Below are positions 24,052 to 32,464 of a DNA stretch of 44,759 bases, piece by piece. The position numbers were made by a program, and so were the translations under genes. The stretch's first letter is position 1; each line of letters begins with the position of its first letter. Location of the stretch: positions 1-44,759 of the forward strand of contig NZ_BATB01000027.1 of assembly GCF_000466965.1 (NCBI RefSeq), written 5' to 3'. The stretch comes from Limimaricola cinnabarinus LL-001. GTDB taxonomy: Bacteria; Pseudomonadota; Alphaproteobacteria; Rhodobacterales; Rhodobacteraceae. The notes under the pieces were generated by a model that searched no databases, was not told where the DNA came from, and worked only from the letters and a program-made list of their open reading frames with translations.

Positions 24052-24081
24052 AAAGCCCGGATCGAAAGATCCGGGCTTTTT
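24052..24081. terminator. Bidirectional intrinsic terminator between dctP and dctM
   Basis: A perfect 12-bp stem (AAAGCCCGGATC / GATCCGGGCTTT) with a GAAA tetraloop is flanked by T residues on the plus strand and by an A-rich run upstream (GGAAAAAGAG) that is a T tract on the minus strand. It can end both convergent transcripts, dctP from the left and dctM from the right. Confidence 0.85.
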
Positions 24082-24108
24082 CGTTCTGTCTGATCGGCTT
24101 TGCGCTTG

Positions 24109-25494
24109 TTACAGCACCGTCGGCAGCCAGGTCACGATGCCCGGAAAGGCGAAGAGCAGCGCGATGCCGATCAATTGCAGCACCACGAAGGGGATGATGC
24201 CGCGATAGATCGCCGAGGTCGGCAGGCTGTCGGGGGCCACGCCGCGCAGGTAGAACAGCGCGAAGCCGAAGGGCGGCGTCAGGAACGAGGTCTGCAGGTT
24301 CATCCCCACCAGCACGCCGAGCCAGATCGGGTCGATGTCGAGCGCCAGCAGTATCGGCGCGGTGATCGGGATCACGATGAAGATGATCTCGAAGGTGTCG
24401 AGGATGAAGCCCAGCACGAACATGATCGCCATCACGACGATGACCGCCGCATAGGCCCCGCCCGGAAGGTTCGACAGGAACTCGTGCACGAGGTTGTCGC
24501 CGCCCATCAGCCGGAACACGATCGAGAAGACCGAGGCCCCGAACAGGATCACGAACACCATGGAGGTGATGGTCGCCGTGGCCACGACGGTTTCGTGCAG
24601 CACCCGGAAGGACAGGCGCCAGCGCAGCGCCGCAAGGAGGATCGCGCCCACTGCGCCGACAGAAGCGGCTTCGGTCGGTGTCGCCACGCCGCCCAGGATC
24701 GAGCCGAGCACCGCCATGATCAGCAGGAGCGGCGGCAGCAGCGCGACCAGCACCTCCTTGAACAACCCGCGCTTTTCCGAGAGCGGCACCGGCGTCGCGG
24801 GGCAGCTTTCGGGATCGGTGATCGCCTTGAAGATGATCCACAGAGAATAGAGCCCCACCAGCATCACGCCCGGCAGCAGCGCGCCGGCGAAGAGATCGCC
24901 GACCGAAACCGGGGTGGGCGCGAAATTGCCCTTCTCCATCTGCACCTGCGAGTTGATGCCCGACAGCATGTCGCCCATGAAGATCAGCACCGTCGAGGGC
25001 GGAATGATCTGGCCCAGCGTGCCCGAAGAGCAGATCACGCCGGTGGCGAGCTTGGGGTCATAGCCCGCGCGCAGCATCGCGGGCAGCGAGATGAGGCCCA
25101 TGGTGACCACCGTGGCGCCGACCACGCCGGTCGAGGCCGCGAGCATGGCGCCGACGATCACCACCGACAGGCCGAGGCCGCCGCGCAGGTTGCCAAAGAG
25201 CTTTGACATGGTGAGCAGGAGCTGCTCGGCGATGCGCGACCGCTCCAGCATCACCCCCATAAAGATGAACAACGGCACCGCGACCAGCACCTCGCTGGTC
25301 ATGAAGCCGATGTAACGGCTTGGCAGGCTGCCGAAATTCGACGGGTCGAACACGCCGATCGCCCAGCCTGCAAGCCCGAACAGCAACGACACGCCCGCCA
25401 GCGTGAAGGCCACGGGAAAGCCCAGCATCAGAAAGCCGATGATGCCGAAGAACATGAGACCCGACAGGATCTCTCCGATGAGTGTCAGGTCCAT
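24109..25494 (-). CDS. dctM: TRAP transporter large permease subunit
   Basis: Ion-coupled membrane transporter of 461 aa (DctM/TRAP-L), with 12 or more hydrophobic segments over the whole length. Recognisable stretches: FLMLGFPVAFTLAGVSLLFG, VPLFIFMGVMLERSRIAEQLL, STGVVGATVVTMGLISLPAML, GTLGQIIPPSTVLIFMGD and the C-terminal GMNLQTSFLTPPFGFALFYL. A hydrophilic insert near residues 190-210 (NSQVQMEKGNFAPTPV) is typical of the TakP/mannitol-type subgroup. ATG at 25494 lies one base beyond the dctQ stop, so the two are co-translated. It works with DctQ and a binding protein, most likely the convergent dctP. Confidence 0.94.
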   Translation of the reverse strand: MDLTLIGEILSGLMFFGIIGFLMLGFPVAFTLAGVSLLFGLAGWAIGVFDPSNFGSLPSRYIGFMTSEVLVAVPLFIFMGVMLERSRIAEQLLLTMSKLFGNLRGGLGLSVVIVGAMLAASTGVVGATVVTMGLISLPAMLRAGYDPKLATGVICSSGTLGQIIPPSTVLIFMGDMLSGINSQVQMEKGNFAPTPVSVGDLFAGALLPGVMLVGLYSLWIIFKAITDPESCPATPVPLSEKRGLFKEVLVALLPPLLLIMAVLGSILGGVATPTEAASVGAVGAILLAALRWRLSFRVLHETVVATATITSMVFVILFGASVFSIVFRLMGGDNLVHEFLSNLPGGAYAAVIVVMAIMFVLGFILDTFEIIFIVIPITAPILLALDIDPIWLGVLVGMNLQTSFLTPPFGFALFYLRGVAPDSLPTSAIYRGIIPFVVLQLIGIALLFAFPGIVTWLPTVL

Positions 25495-25495
25495 G

Positions 25496-26068
25496 TTATT
25501 CGGCTGCCTCGGTCAAGTGATCGGCTTTGAGGGTGTAGCGCAGGCGTTCGGGCAGCATCCCGTCGCGCCCCGCCAGCGTCAGGATCGCCCGGCCCGCCAT
25601 GGCGAGGCCCTGAAGCCCGACCAGCACCGCGAATGCGATGATGAAGCTCTTGAGGATGAACAGCCCCGGCATGCCGCCGACATTGGCCGACCCCTCCTGA
25701 TAGCCCCAGCTGCGCTGCACGAAGGGCATCGCGTAGAGATAGACGATCACGCAGAAGGGCAGCAGGAACACCGCCACGCCGATCAGGTCGATCAGCGCCT
25801 TTCGCGGGATCGAAGCGGGACGGTAGAAGATGTCGACGCGCACATGGTCGTCGCGCAAGAGCGCGAACCCGGCCACGGCGGTGAACATCGCGCCGTTGAG
25901 CCAGATGTAGAGGTCCTGCATCCAGACATAGCTGACGGCGAAGACGTAGCGCTGCACCACCACGGTAAAGCAGACCACGACGATCCCCAGCGCGAGCCAG
26001 GAGAAGACGTGGCCTATGATCCGGTTCAGGGCCGATATGGCGGTGACGACCGCCGCAAGCGCGCGCAT
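25496..26068 (-). CDS. dctQ: TRAP transporter small permease subunit
   Basis: Small TRAP membrane subunit, 190 aa, four hydrophobic segments. It has the family signature around WMQDLYIWLNGAMFTAVAGFALLRDDHVRVDIFY. It scaffolds DctM and may contact the binding protein. I chose the ATG at 26068 (MRALAAVVTAISALNRI) because GGGAGGGAAGG lies right upstream; longer starts add a charged, unlikely N-terminus. First gene of the dctQM pair. It diverges from the Liv operon across about 260 bp; I saw no convincing promoter for dctQ itself there. Confidence 0.9.
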   Translation of the reverse strand: MRALAAVVTAISALNRIIGHVFSWLALGIVVVCFTVVVQRYVFAVSYVWMQDLYIWLNGAMFTAVAGFALLRDDHVRVDIFYRPASIPRKALIDLIGVAVFLLPFCVIVYLYAMPFVQRSWGYQEGSANVGGMPGLFILKSFIIAFAVLVGLQGLAMAGRAILTLAGRDGMLPERLRYTLKADHLTEAAE

Positions 26069-26247
26069 CCTTCCCTCCCTCGTGGGCGTTCCATTGCGCG
26101 ACGTCATGACACGCCAGAGCCTTGCCTCGCAACGCCCCGATGCAGTGCGGCATCGGAAAAATCGCCCGGACTCTTGGCATTGCCTGCCGAAATTCCACGC
26201 AAGATGGCCTTGACCTCGCGTCTGCGGCACGATCCGCGAGCCCGCAG

Positions 26248-26276
26248 TTGACAGCCGCCCCGCCCGCTGCCTAGCC
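26248..26276 (+). promoter_or_regulatory. Candidate promoter of the Liv-type ABC operon
   Basis: A perfect -35 TTGACA (26248-26253), a 17-nt spacer and CTAGCC (26271-26276) as -10. The predicted start near 26283 is about 50 nt before the leader ORF at 26332. This is the best sigma-70-like match in the dctQ-livG intergenic region. Confidence 0.5.
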
Positions 26277-26331
26277 TTCATTCAAACCGCCCGGGGAGAA
26301 ACGGAGGCGGGAGGATACTGGGAGGAAGGCC

Positions 26332-26379
26332 GTGACGATGATCACGTTCGCCGTGCCGCGACCGCGGGGCGGTCGTTGA
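26332..26379 (+). CDS. 15-codon leader ORF overlapping the livG start
   Basis: GTG start at 26332 with a very strong ribosome-binding site (GGGAGGAAGG) directly upstream, encoding MTMITFAVPRPRGGR. Its stop TGA (26377-26379) shares a base with the livG ATG (TGATG). livG has no good ribosome-binding site of its own, only GGGGCGG, so ribosomes finishing this peptide probably start livG by coupling. Whether the peptide itself senses anything is unknown. Alternatively a small indel hides a longer livG N-terminus, but the family usually starts near MDAVLK. Confidence 0.45.
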   Translation: MTMITFAVPRPRGGR

Positions 26380-27128
26380 TGGACGCCGTTCTGAAGGCCG
26401 AAGGGCTGACCAAGGAATTCAAGGGCTTCGTCGCCGTCAACAAGGTCGATCTCACCGTCGAACGCGGCTCGATCCATGCGCTGATCGGGCCCAACGGCGC
26501 GGGCAAGACCACCTGCTTCAACCTGCTGACCAAGTTCCTGCAGCCGACGCGCGGCACGATCACCTATGACGGGCGCGACATCACCAAGATGGCCCCCGCC
26601 GACATCGCCCGGCTGGGCATGGTCCGCAGCTTCCAGATCTCGGCGGTGTTTCCCGATCTCAGCGTCCTGCAGAACGTGCGCGTGGCGCTGCAGCGCAAGC
26701 GTGGCGACAGCTACGACTTCTGGCGCTCGGAGCGCGGATTGACCCAATTCGACGACGAGGCGCGCGAGCATATCGACGCGGTCGGCCTTTCGGAGTTCAC
26801 CGACAATCGTGCGGGCGAGCTGTCCTATGGCCGCAAGCGCGCCCTCGAGATCGCCACGACGCTGGCCCTCGATCCGCAGATGCTTCTGCTCGACGAACCG
26901 ATGGCCGGCATGGGTCAGGAGGACGTGGAACGCACTTCGCAGCTGATCAAGCGGATCGCCGCGAACCGCACCATCCTGATGGTCGAGCACAATCTCAAGG
27001 TCGTCGCGGATCTCTCTGACAAGATTACGGTTTTGGCCCGTGGCGAGATCCTTGCCGAGGGCGATTACGCCGCCGTGTCGAAATCCCCCGACGTGATCGA
27101 CGCCTATATCGGAGCCGGACATGACTGA
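26379..27128 (+). CDS. livG: Branched-chain amino acid-type ABC transporter ATPase (LivG-like)
   Basis: Cytoplasmic ATPase of 249 aa of the HAAT (Liv) importer family. Walker A GPNGAGKTT (residues 37-45), Q-loop in VRSFQISAVFPDLSV, signature LSYGRKRALEIA (the LivG-type variant), Walker B MLLLDEPMAGM, H-loop in VEHNL. It has the long insert between Walker A and the signature typical of LivG. ATG at 26379 follows the leader ORF. It overlaps livF by 8 bp. The subclass of Liv system (branched-chain amino acids, amides or other small solutes) cannot be fixed from the ATPase. Confidence 0.93.
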   Translation: MDAVLKAEGLTKEFKGFVAVNKVDLTVERGSIHALIGPNGAGKTTCFNLLTKFLQPTRGTITYDGRDITKMAPADIARLGMVRSFQISAVFPDLSVLQNVRVALQRKRGDSYDFWRSERGLTQFDDEAREHIDAVGLSEFTDNRAGELSYGRKRALEIATTLALDPQMLLLDEPMAGMGQEDVERTSQLIKRIAANRTILMVEHNLKVVADLSDKITVLARGEILAEGDYAAVSKSPDVIDAYIGAGHD

Positions 27129-27863
27129 CGCCGCCACGATGACCCACCGCCCCGCCGCCACCGGCGCGGCGCTCCTCAAGGTCGAGGGCCTTCAGGCTGG
27201 TACGGCGAAAGCCACGTGCTGCACGGTATCGACTTCGAGGTGCGCGAGGGCGAGGTTGTCACGCTTCTGGGCCGCAACGGCGCGGGCAAGACCTCGACGC
27301 TGCTTGCCGTTATGGGCATCCTGTCCAAGCGCAGCGGCTCGGTGACGATGCGCGGCACCGAAACGATCAAGCTCGAGCCGCGCCACATCGCCAAACTCGG
27401 CATCGCGCTGTGCCCCGAGGAGCGCGGCATCTTCTCCTCGCTCAATGTCGAGGAAAACCTGATGCTGCCGCCCAAGATCGCCGATGGCGGTCTCTCGGTC
27501 GAGCGGATCTACGAGTTGTTCCCGAACCTTCTGGAGCGCAAGCGCAGCCAAGGCACCAAGCTGTCGGGCGGCGAGCAGCAGATGCTCGCCATCGCCCGCA
27601 TCCTGCGCACCGGTGCCAAGCTTCTGCTGCTCGACGAGCCGACCGAGGGCCTCGCCCCGGTGATCGTCCAGCAGATCGGCGCGACGATCCGGCAGCTCAA
27701 GCAGGAGGGCTTCACCATCGTGCTGGTGGAACAGAACTTCCGCTTCGCGGCCTCGGTCGCCGATCGCCATTACGTCGTCGATCAGGGCCGCGTGGTGGAC
27801 ATGATCCCCAACGCCGAACTCGACGCCAACATCGACAAGCTGCACGCCTATCTGGGCGTCTGA
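27121..27863 (+). CDS. livF: Branched-chain amino acid-type ABC transporter ATPase (LivF-like), frameshifted
   Basis: Second ATPase of the Liv importer. It starts MTDAATMTHRPAATGAALLK then VEGLQA, loses frame at about 27197, and resumes as VLHGIDFEVREGEVVTLLG to 27863. One missing C (CAGGCTGGTACGG should be CAGGCCTGGTACGG) would give VEGLQAWYGESHVLHGID, the expected family sequence. Restored length is 247 aa. The main domain is intact: Walker A GRNGAGKTS, signature LSGGEQQMLAIA, Walker B LLLLDEPTEGLAP, H-loop VEQNF. ATG at 27121 lies inside the livG end. Confidence 0.9.
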
Positions 27864-27909
27864 AAGCTTTGCAAGGCGCATGAAAAGCGCCGTCCACTGG
27901 GAGGAAAAC

Positions 27910-29111
27910 ATGAAGAAAACTGTAATTGGCGCTCTGACGCTCGCGTCCTTTGGCCTGCCCGCGATGGCGCAAGACAACATCGAGGTGACGCTCGGCGTGC
28001 TGAACGACCGCTCGGGCGTCTACGCCGACCTTTCCGGCGAAGGCTCGGTCGTCGCGGCGCGCATGGCGGTCGCCGATTTCGATGCGGAGTCCAAGGGGCT
28101 CGACGTCGAGGTGATCTCGGCCGACCACCAGAACAAGCCCGACATCGCCTCGAACATCGCGCGCCAATGGTATGATCAGGATGGCGTCGATGCGATCCTC
28201 GATGTGCCGACCTCCTCGACCGCGCTGGCCGTGGCCGACATCACCGCGCAGGCCAACAAGATCCTGATCGACAGCGGCGCGGGCTCGACCGCCCTGACCG
28301 GCGAGCAGTGCCAGCCGACCACGATCCATTGGACCTACGACACCGCCGCACTTGCCAAGGGCACCGGCGGTGCCGTGACCGAGCGCGGCGACAAGAAGTG
28401 GTTCTTCCTGACCGCCGACTACGCTTTCGGCCACTCGCTTGAGGAAGAGACGATGAAGATCGTCGAGGAATCGGGCGGCGAGGTCGTGGGCTCGGTGCGC
28501 CACCCCTTCCCGGCGACCGACTTTTCGTCCTTTCTGCTGCAGGCGCAGGCCTCTGGCGCCGACGTGATCGGCCTTGCCAATGCCGGCGGCGATACGGTCA
28601 ACGCCATCAAGCAGGCAGCCGAGTTCGGCGTCACCCAGTCGGGTCAGTCACTCGCGGCATTGCTGATGTTCATCACCGACGTGCATGCGCTCGGTGCCGA
28701 GACCGCGCAAGGCTCGTGCTGACCGAGGCGTTCTATTGGGATCACGATGACCAGACCCGCGAATGGTCGGCCCGCTTCGAAGAGGAGTTCGGCTCCAAGC
28801 CCACCATGGTTCACGCCGGGGTCTATTCGGGCACCATGCATTATCTCGCAGGCGTCGAGGCCACCGGCTCGACCGATGGCGACGTGGTCGCCGAGTGGAT
28901 GAAGGCCAACGAGTTCGACGATCCGCTCTTCGGCAAGGGTTACGTGCGCGAGGATGGCCGGGTGATCCACGACATGCACCTCTACGAGGTCAAGACGCCC
29001 GACGAGTCGACCGGCGAGTGGGATCTCTACAACCTCGTTTCGACCATCCCCGGTGAGGAAGCCTTCCTGCCGATGGAAGGTTCGGGCTGCGCCTTCGTCA
29101 ACGAAAGCTGA
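27910..29111 (+). CDS. livK: Periplasmic binding protein of the Liv-type ABC importer, frameshifted
   Basis: Type I periplasmic binding protein (Peripla_BP_6). Signal peptide MKKTVIGALTLASFGLPAMA, then EVTLGVLNDRSGVYADLSGEG, DVPTSSTALAVADIT, WFFLTADYAFGHSLEEET and HPFPATDFSSFLLQAQASGA. ATG at 27910 has GGGAGG upstream. The frame stops early at 28722 after ETAQGSC; one missing C at 28713 (GGCTCGTG should be GGCCTCGTG) gives ETAQGLVLTEAFYWDHDDQT and continues to 29111. Restored length is 400 aa. In this HAAT subgroup ligands range from branched-chain amino acids to urea and amides; I cannot tell which. Confidence 0.9.
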
Positions 29112-29119
29112 TCCTGATC

Positions 29120-29143
29120 GGGCGCGCCTGTCGCGGCGCGCCC
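29120..29143 (+). promoter_or_regulatory. Stem-loop between livK and livH
   Basis: A perfect 9-bp stem (GGGCGCGCC / GGCGCGCCC) with a 6-nt loop begins 9 bp after the livK stop. No T tract follows; a second short CCCC-TTC-GGGG loop lies at about 29152-29162. Such structures after binding-protein genes usually protect the upstream mRNA or partly terminate it, giving more receptor than permease. Confidence 0.45.
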
Positions 29144-29186
29144 ACCCCCGCCCCTTCGGGGGCCAACTGACAAGAACGGGACAGGC

Positions 29187-30074
29187 ATGTTCGACCTCCT
29201 AGGCATTCCGCCGCAGGTTCTGATGGGGCAGTTGCTGCTCGGGCTGATCAACGGCTCGTTCTACGCCGTCCTGTCCCTCGGCCTCGCGGTGATCTTCGGC
29301 CTCCTCAACATCATCAATTTCAGCCATGGCGCGCAGTACATGCTCGGCGCCTTCGTCGCATGGATGCTGCTCGAATATCTGGGCATCAACTACTGGTGGG
29401 CGCTGATCCTCGTCCCCGTGATCGTGGGCGCGACTGGCATCATCCTCGAAAAGCTGGCGCTGCGGCGGCTGTATCACCTCGACCACCTCTACGGCCTGTT
29501 GCTGACCTTCGGCGTGGCGTTGATCATCCAAGGGCTGTTTCGCAATTATTATGGCATCTCGGGCCTGCCCTACTCCATCCCCGACCAGCTTTCGGGCGGT
29601 CAGAACCTCGGCTTCATGTTCCTGCCGAACTATCGCGGCTGGGTCGTGGTGGCCTCGGTCATCGTCTGCTTCGGCACGTGGTTCGTGATCGAGAAGACCC
29701 GGCTCGGCGCGTATCTGCGCGCGGCAACCGAGAACCCGACCCTCGTGGGGGCCTTCGGCATCAACGTGCCGCTGATGATCATGCTGACCTACGGCTTCGG
29801 CGTGGCTCTTGCGGGCTTTGCGGGCGTGCTCGCGGCGCCGATCTACTCGGTCAACCCGAACATGGGCGCCGACCTGATCATCGTGGTCTTCGCGGTCGTC
29901 GTGATCGGCGGCATGGGCTCGATCATGGGGGCGATCGTCACCGGCTTCGGCCTTGGCGTGATCGAGGGGCTGACCAAGGTGTTCTATCCCGCCGGTTCGG
30001 CCGTCGTCATCTTCGTGATCATGGCCATCGTGCTGATGATCAAGCCCGAAGGCCTGTTCGGGAGGAACAACTGA
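29187..30074 (+). CDS. livH: Liv-type ABC transporter permease (LivH-like)
   Basis: Inner-membrane permease of 295 aa, about eight hydrophobic segments. LivH hallmarks are INGSFYAVLSLGLAVIFGLL followed by NIINFSHGAQYMLGAF near the N-terminus and the loop RAATENPTLVGAFGINVPL. The C-terminal GGMGSIMGAIVTGFGLGVIEGL is also typical. ATG at 29187 lies 75 bp after livK, beyond the stem-loop. The stop overlaps the livM start (TGATG). Confidence 0.94.
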   Translation: MFDLLGIPPQVLMGQLLLGLINGSFYAVLSLGLAVIFGLLNIINFSHGAQYMLGAFVAWMLLEYLGINYWWALILVPVIVGATGIILEKLALRRLYHLDHLYGLLLTFGVALIIQGLFRNYYGISGLPYSIPDQLSGGQNLGFMFLPNYRGWVVVASVIVCFGTWFVIEKTRLGAYLRAATENPTLVGAFGINVPLMIMLTYGFGVALAGFAGVLAAPIYSVNPNMGADLIIVVFAVVVIGGMGSIMGAIVTGFGLGVIEGLTKVFYPAGSAVVIFVIMAIVLMIKPEGLFGRNN

Positions 30075-31054
30075 TGAGCGTGAGCGACATCCAACCCGCC
30101 CCGAACGAACGGCGTCCGGCCACCGCCGGGATGCCCAAGCTGCACATGGCGATCTTTGCCGTGCTCTTTGTGCTGCTCGCGGTGCTGCCGCTGCTGGTCT
30201 ACCCGGTCTTCGCGATGAAGGTGATGTGCTTCGCGCTCTTTGCCGCCGCCTTCAACCTGCTTCTGGGCTTCGGCGGGCTCCTGTCCTTCGGCCATGCGGC
30301 CTATTTCGGCGGGGCCTCCTACGTCGCGGCGCATGCCTCCAAGGTCTGGGGCTGGACGCCCGAGACTTCGATCCTCGTCGGCACGCTGGCCGCCGCGCTG
30401 CTGGGGCTGCTGATCGGTTCGCTGGCGATCCGGCGGCAGGGGATCTACTTTGCCATGGTCACGCTGGCCTTCGCGCAGATGTTCTACTTCTTCGCGCTGC
30501 AGGCCGACTTCACCGGCGGCGAGGATGGCATCCAGTCGGTGCCGCGCGGCTCGCTCTTCGGGATCTTCCCGGTCGACAGCAACGAGGCACTCTACTACCT
30601 CGTGCTCGCCGTGACCTTCGGCGGCATCCTGTTTCTCTACCGCATCGTGCATTCGCCCTTCGGGCAGGTCCTCAAGGCGATCCGCGAGAACGAGCCGCGC
30701 GCGATCTCGCTGGGCTACCGGGTCAACCGCTACAAGCTCATGGTCTTCGTGCTCTCGGCCGCCTTCGCGGGGCTCGCGGGTGCCACCAAGAGCCAGGTGT
30801 TCCAGCTCGCCTCGCTCACGGATGTGCATTGGTCGATGTCGGGCGAAGTGGTGCTGATGACGCTTCTGGGCGGGGTCGGCACGGTGTTCGGCCCGCTCCT
30901 CGGTGCGACCATCGTGGTGACCATGCAGAACTACCTCGCCTCGATGGGGGCATGGGTCACGGTGATCCAGGGCGTGATCTTCGTGCTCGGCGTGCTGCTG
31001 TTCCGCGAAGGCATCGTCGGCGTGATCTCGAGATGGATCAAGCGGCCGCTCTGA
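30074..31054 (+). CDS. livM: Liv-type ABC transporter permease (LivM-like)
   Basis: Second permease of the Liv importer, 326 aa. A hydrophilic N-terminus of about 28 residues precedes roughly ten hydrophobic segments. LivM hallmarks are AFNLLLGFGGLLSFGHAAYF, FAMVTLAFAQMFYF and the ATPase-docking stretch AIRENEPRAISLGYRVNRYK. GGVGTVFGPLLGA is the conserved C-terminal loop. ATG at 30074 overlaps the livH stop. It is the last gene of the operon and is followed within 25 bp by a strong terminator. Confidence 0.94.
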   Translation: MSVSDIQPAPNERRPATAGMPKLHMAIFAVLFVLLAVLPLLVYPVFAMKVMCFALFAAAFNLLLGFGGLLSFGHAAYFGGASYVAAHASKVWGWTPETSILVGTLAAALLGLLIGSLAIRRQGIYFAMVTLAFAQMFYFFALQADFTGGEDGIQSVPRGSLFGIFPVDSNEALYYLVLAVTFGGILFLYRIVHSPFGQVLKAIRENEPRAISLGYRVNRYKLMVFVLSAAFAGLAGATKSQVFQLASLTDVHWSMSGEVVLMTLLGGVGTVFGPLLGATIVVTMQNYLASMGAWVTVIQGVIFVLGVLLFREGIVGVISRWIKRPL

Positions 31055-31076
31055 ACCGCATGTCAGGCAGACAGGC

Positions 31077-31105
31077 AAAGGCCCGGGTGGATCGCCCGGG
31101 CCTTT
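31077..31105. terminator. Terminator of the Liv operon
   Basis: A perfect 11-bp stem (AAAGGCCCGGG / CCCGGGCCTTT) with a 7-nt loop, ending in TTT on the plus strand and symmetric for the minus strand. It lies between livM and the convergent yegD-like gene and can serve both. Confidence 0.8.
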
Positions 31106-31159
31106 CGCTTGGCGGCGAGCGACCGGGCGGATCTGAGTATTTGGAGGGTGAAGCGGCTT

Positions 31160-32413
31160 TCAGGCGAAGCGCCGACCGGCCTCCAGCGCAAGGCCGGTGC
31201 CGACCGAGCCGAGCATGTCGCCCGTGGCGATCCGCGCCGCCGGCAGATGCGCGGCCACCAGCGTGCGCAGCGCGGGCAGGCGCGACGACCCGCCGGTCAT
31301 GAACACCGTGCCGATCGCATCGGGGCCGATCCCGGCCTGCGCCAGAACCGTCCCGATCCGCGCACCGATCCGCTCCAAGGGTGCTGCCACCGCCTCCTCG
31401 AACAGCTCGCGCGTCACGACGGGGTTCGGCCCGCCGACCAGCGGTTTGAGTTCGAGCCGCGTGGCCTCATCGTCCGATAGCGCCACCTTCACCCCCTCGA
31501 CCGCCATCGCCAACGCGTGACCGCGCCGATCCTCGACCGCGCGGACCATGCGGCCCACCCGCTCGGGCGCGTCGGCTTCCCGCAAGAGCGCCTTGAGGTC
31601 CGACAGCGCCCGCGCGGCATAAAGGCGGTTGATGCGGTGCCACGTGGCGAAATCGACGTAGTAGTGGCGCGGCATGTCGCCCTTGCCGCCGCGGATCGGG
31701 CTCCCGAGCCCCAGATGCGGCATCGCGGCGGCAAGGCTCAGCAATCGGTCGAGATCGGTGCCGCCGACGCGGATGCCGTCATTGGCGAGGATGTCACCGG
31801 CGCGGTCTGCGCGCGTGACGCGTTCGGGGCCGACACGCACCACCGAGAAGTCCGAGGTGCCGCCGCCGATATCGACGATCAGCACCAGCTCTTCGGCAGA
31901 AATACCGCTCTCGTAATGCAGCGCCGCCGCGATGGGCTCGTATTGAAAGCCGATTTCGGTGAACCCGGCCCCCCGCGCGATTTCTTCAAGCGCGCCTTGC
32001 GCGGCGCGGTCCCCCTCCGCGTCGTCATCGACGAAATGCACGGGGCGGCCCAGCACAGCCCGCTCCACCCCCGGCGCCACGGCATCGAGCCGGGCGCGCA
32101 GGTGGCCGAAGTAATGGCCCAAGATCTCCACGAAGCTCACCGAGCGGCGGCCGATGGCGGTGCGCTCGGTGATGAGCGACGAGCCCAGCGTGCTTTTCAA
32201 CCCACGCAGCAGCCGCCCCTCCTTGCCCGACGCATAGGCCGAAATCGCGGCGCGCCCGAAGATCGGAGCGGGATCGTCCACCTCCCAGAACACGGCGCTG
32301 GGGATTGTGGTCTCCTCCCCTTCCACGGCGACGAGCCGCGCGCCCTGCGCGTCGCCCAAACCCAAGGTGGAATTGGAGGTGCCGAAATCGATGCCGCAGG
32401 CCGTAGGGGTCAT
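31160..32413 (-). CDS. yegD: Hsp70-family ATPase without substrate-binding domain (YegD-like)
   Basis: Actin-fold ATPase of 417 aa. Phosphate-binding loop 1 is GIDFGTSNSTLGL near the N-terminus, phosphate 2 is VLIVDIGGGTSDFSVV, and the adenosine motif is VFMTGGSSRLPALRTLV; the connect region EPIAAALHYE is also present. The protein ends right after the nucleotide-binding domain, so it lacks the DnaK peptide-binding domain, as E. coli YegD does. Its client or role is unknown. ATG at 32413 has GGAGA 8 nt upstream; a TTG at 32428 is possible but would place the start over that site. It lies 51 bp downstream of fliI on the same strand and may be co-transcribed with it. Confidence 0.88.
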   Translation of the reverse strand: MTPTACGIDFGTSNSTLGLGDAQGARLVAVEGEETTIPSAVFWEVDDPAPIFGRAAISAYASGKEGRLLRGLKSTLGSSLITERTAIGRRSVSFVEILGHYFGHLRARLDAVAPGVERAVLGRPVHFVDDDAEGDRAAQGALEEIARGAGFTEIGFQYEPIAAALHYESGISAEELVLIVDIGGGTSDFSVVRVGPERVTRADRAGDILANDGIRVGGTDLDRLLSLAAAMPHLGLGSPIRGGKGDMPRHYYVDFATWHRINRLYAARALSDLKALLREADAPERVGRMVRAVEDRRGHALAMAVEGVKVALSDDEATRLELKPLVGGPNPVVTRELFEEAVAAPLERIGARIGTVLAQAGIGPDAIGTVFMTGGSSRLPALRTLVAAHLPAARIATGDMLGSVGTGLALEAGRRFA

Positions 32414-32464
32414 GAGATGTCTCCGCAAAGAGCGGCCCCGCCGGACCGGTTCGAGCGGACCCGT

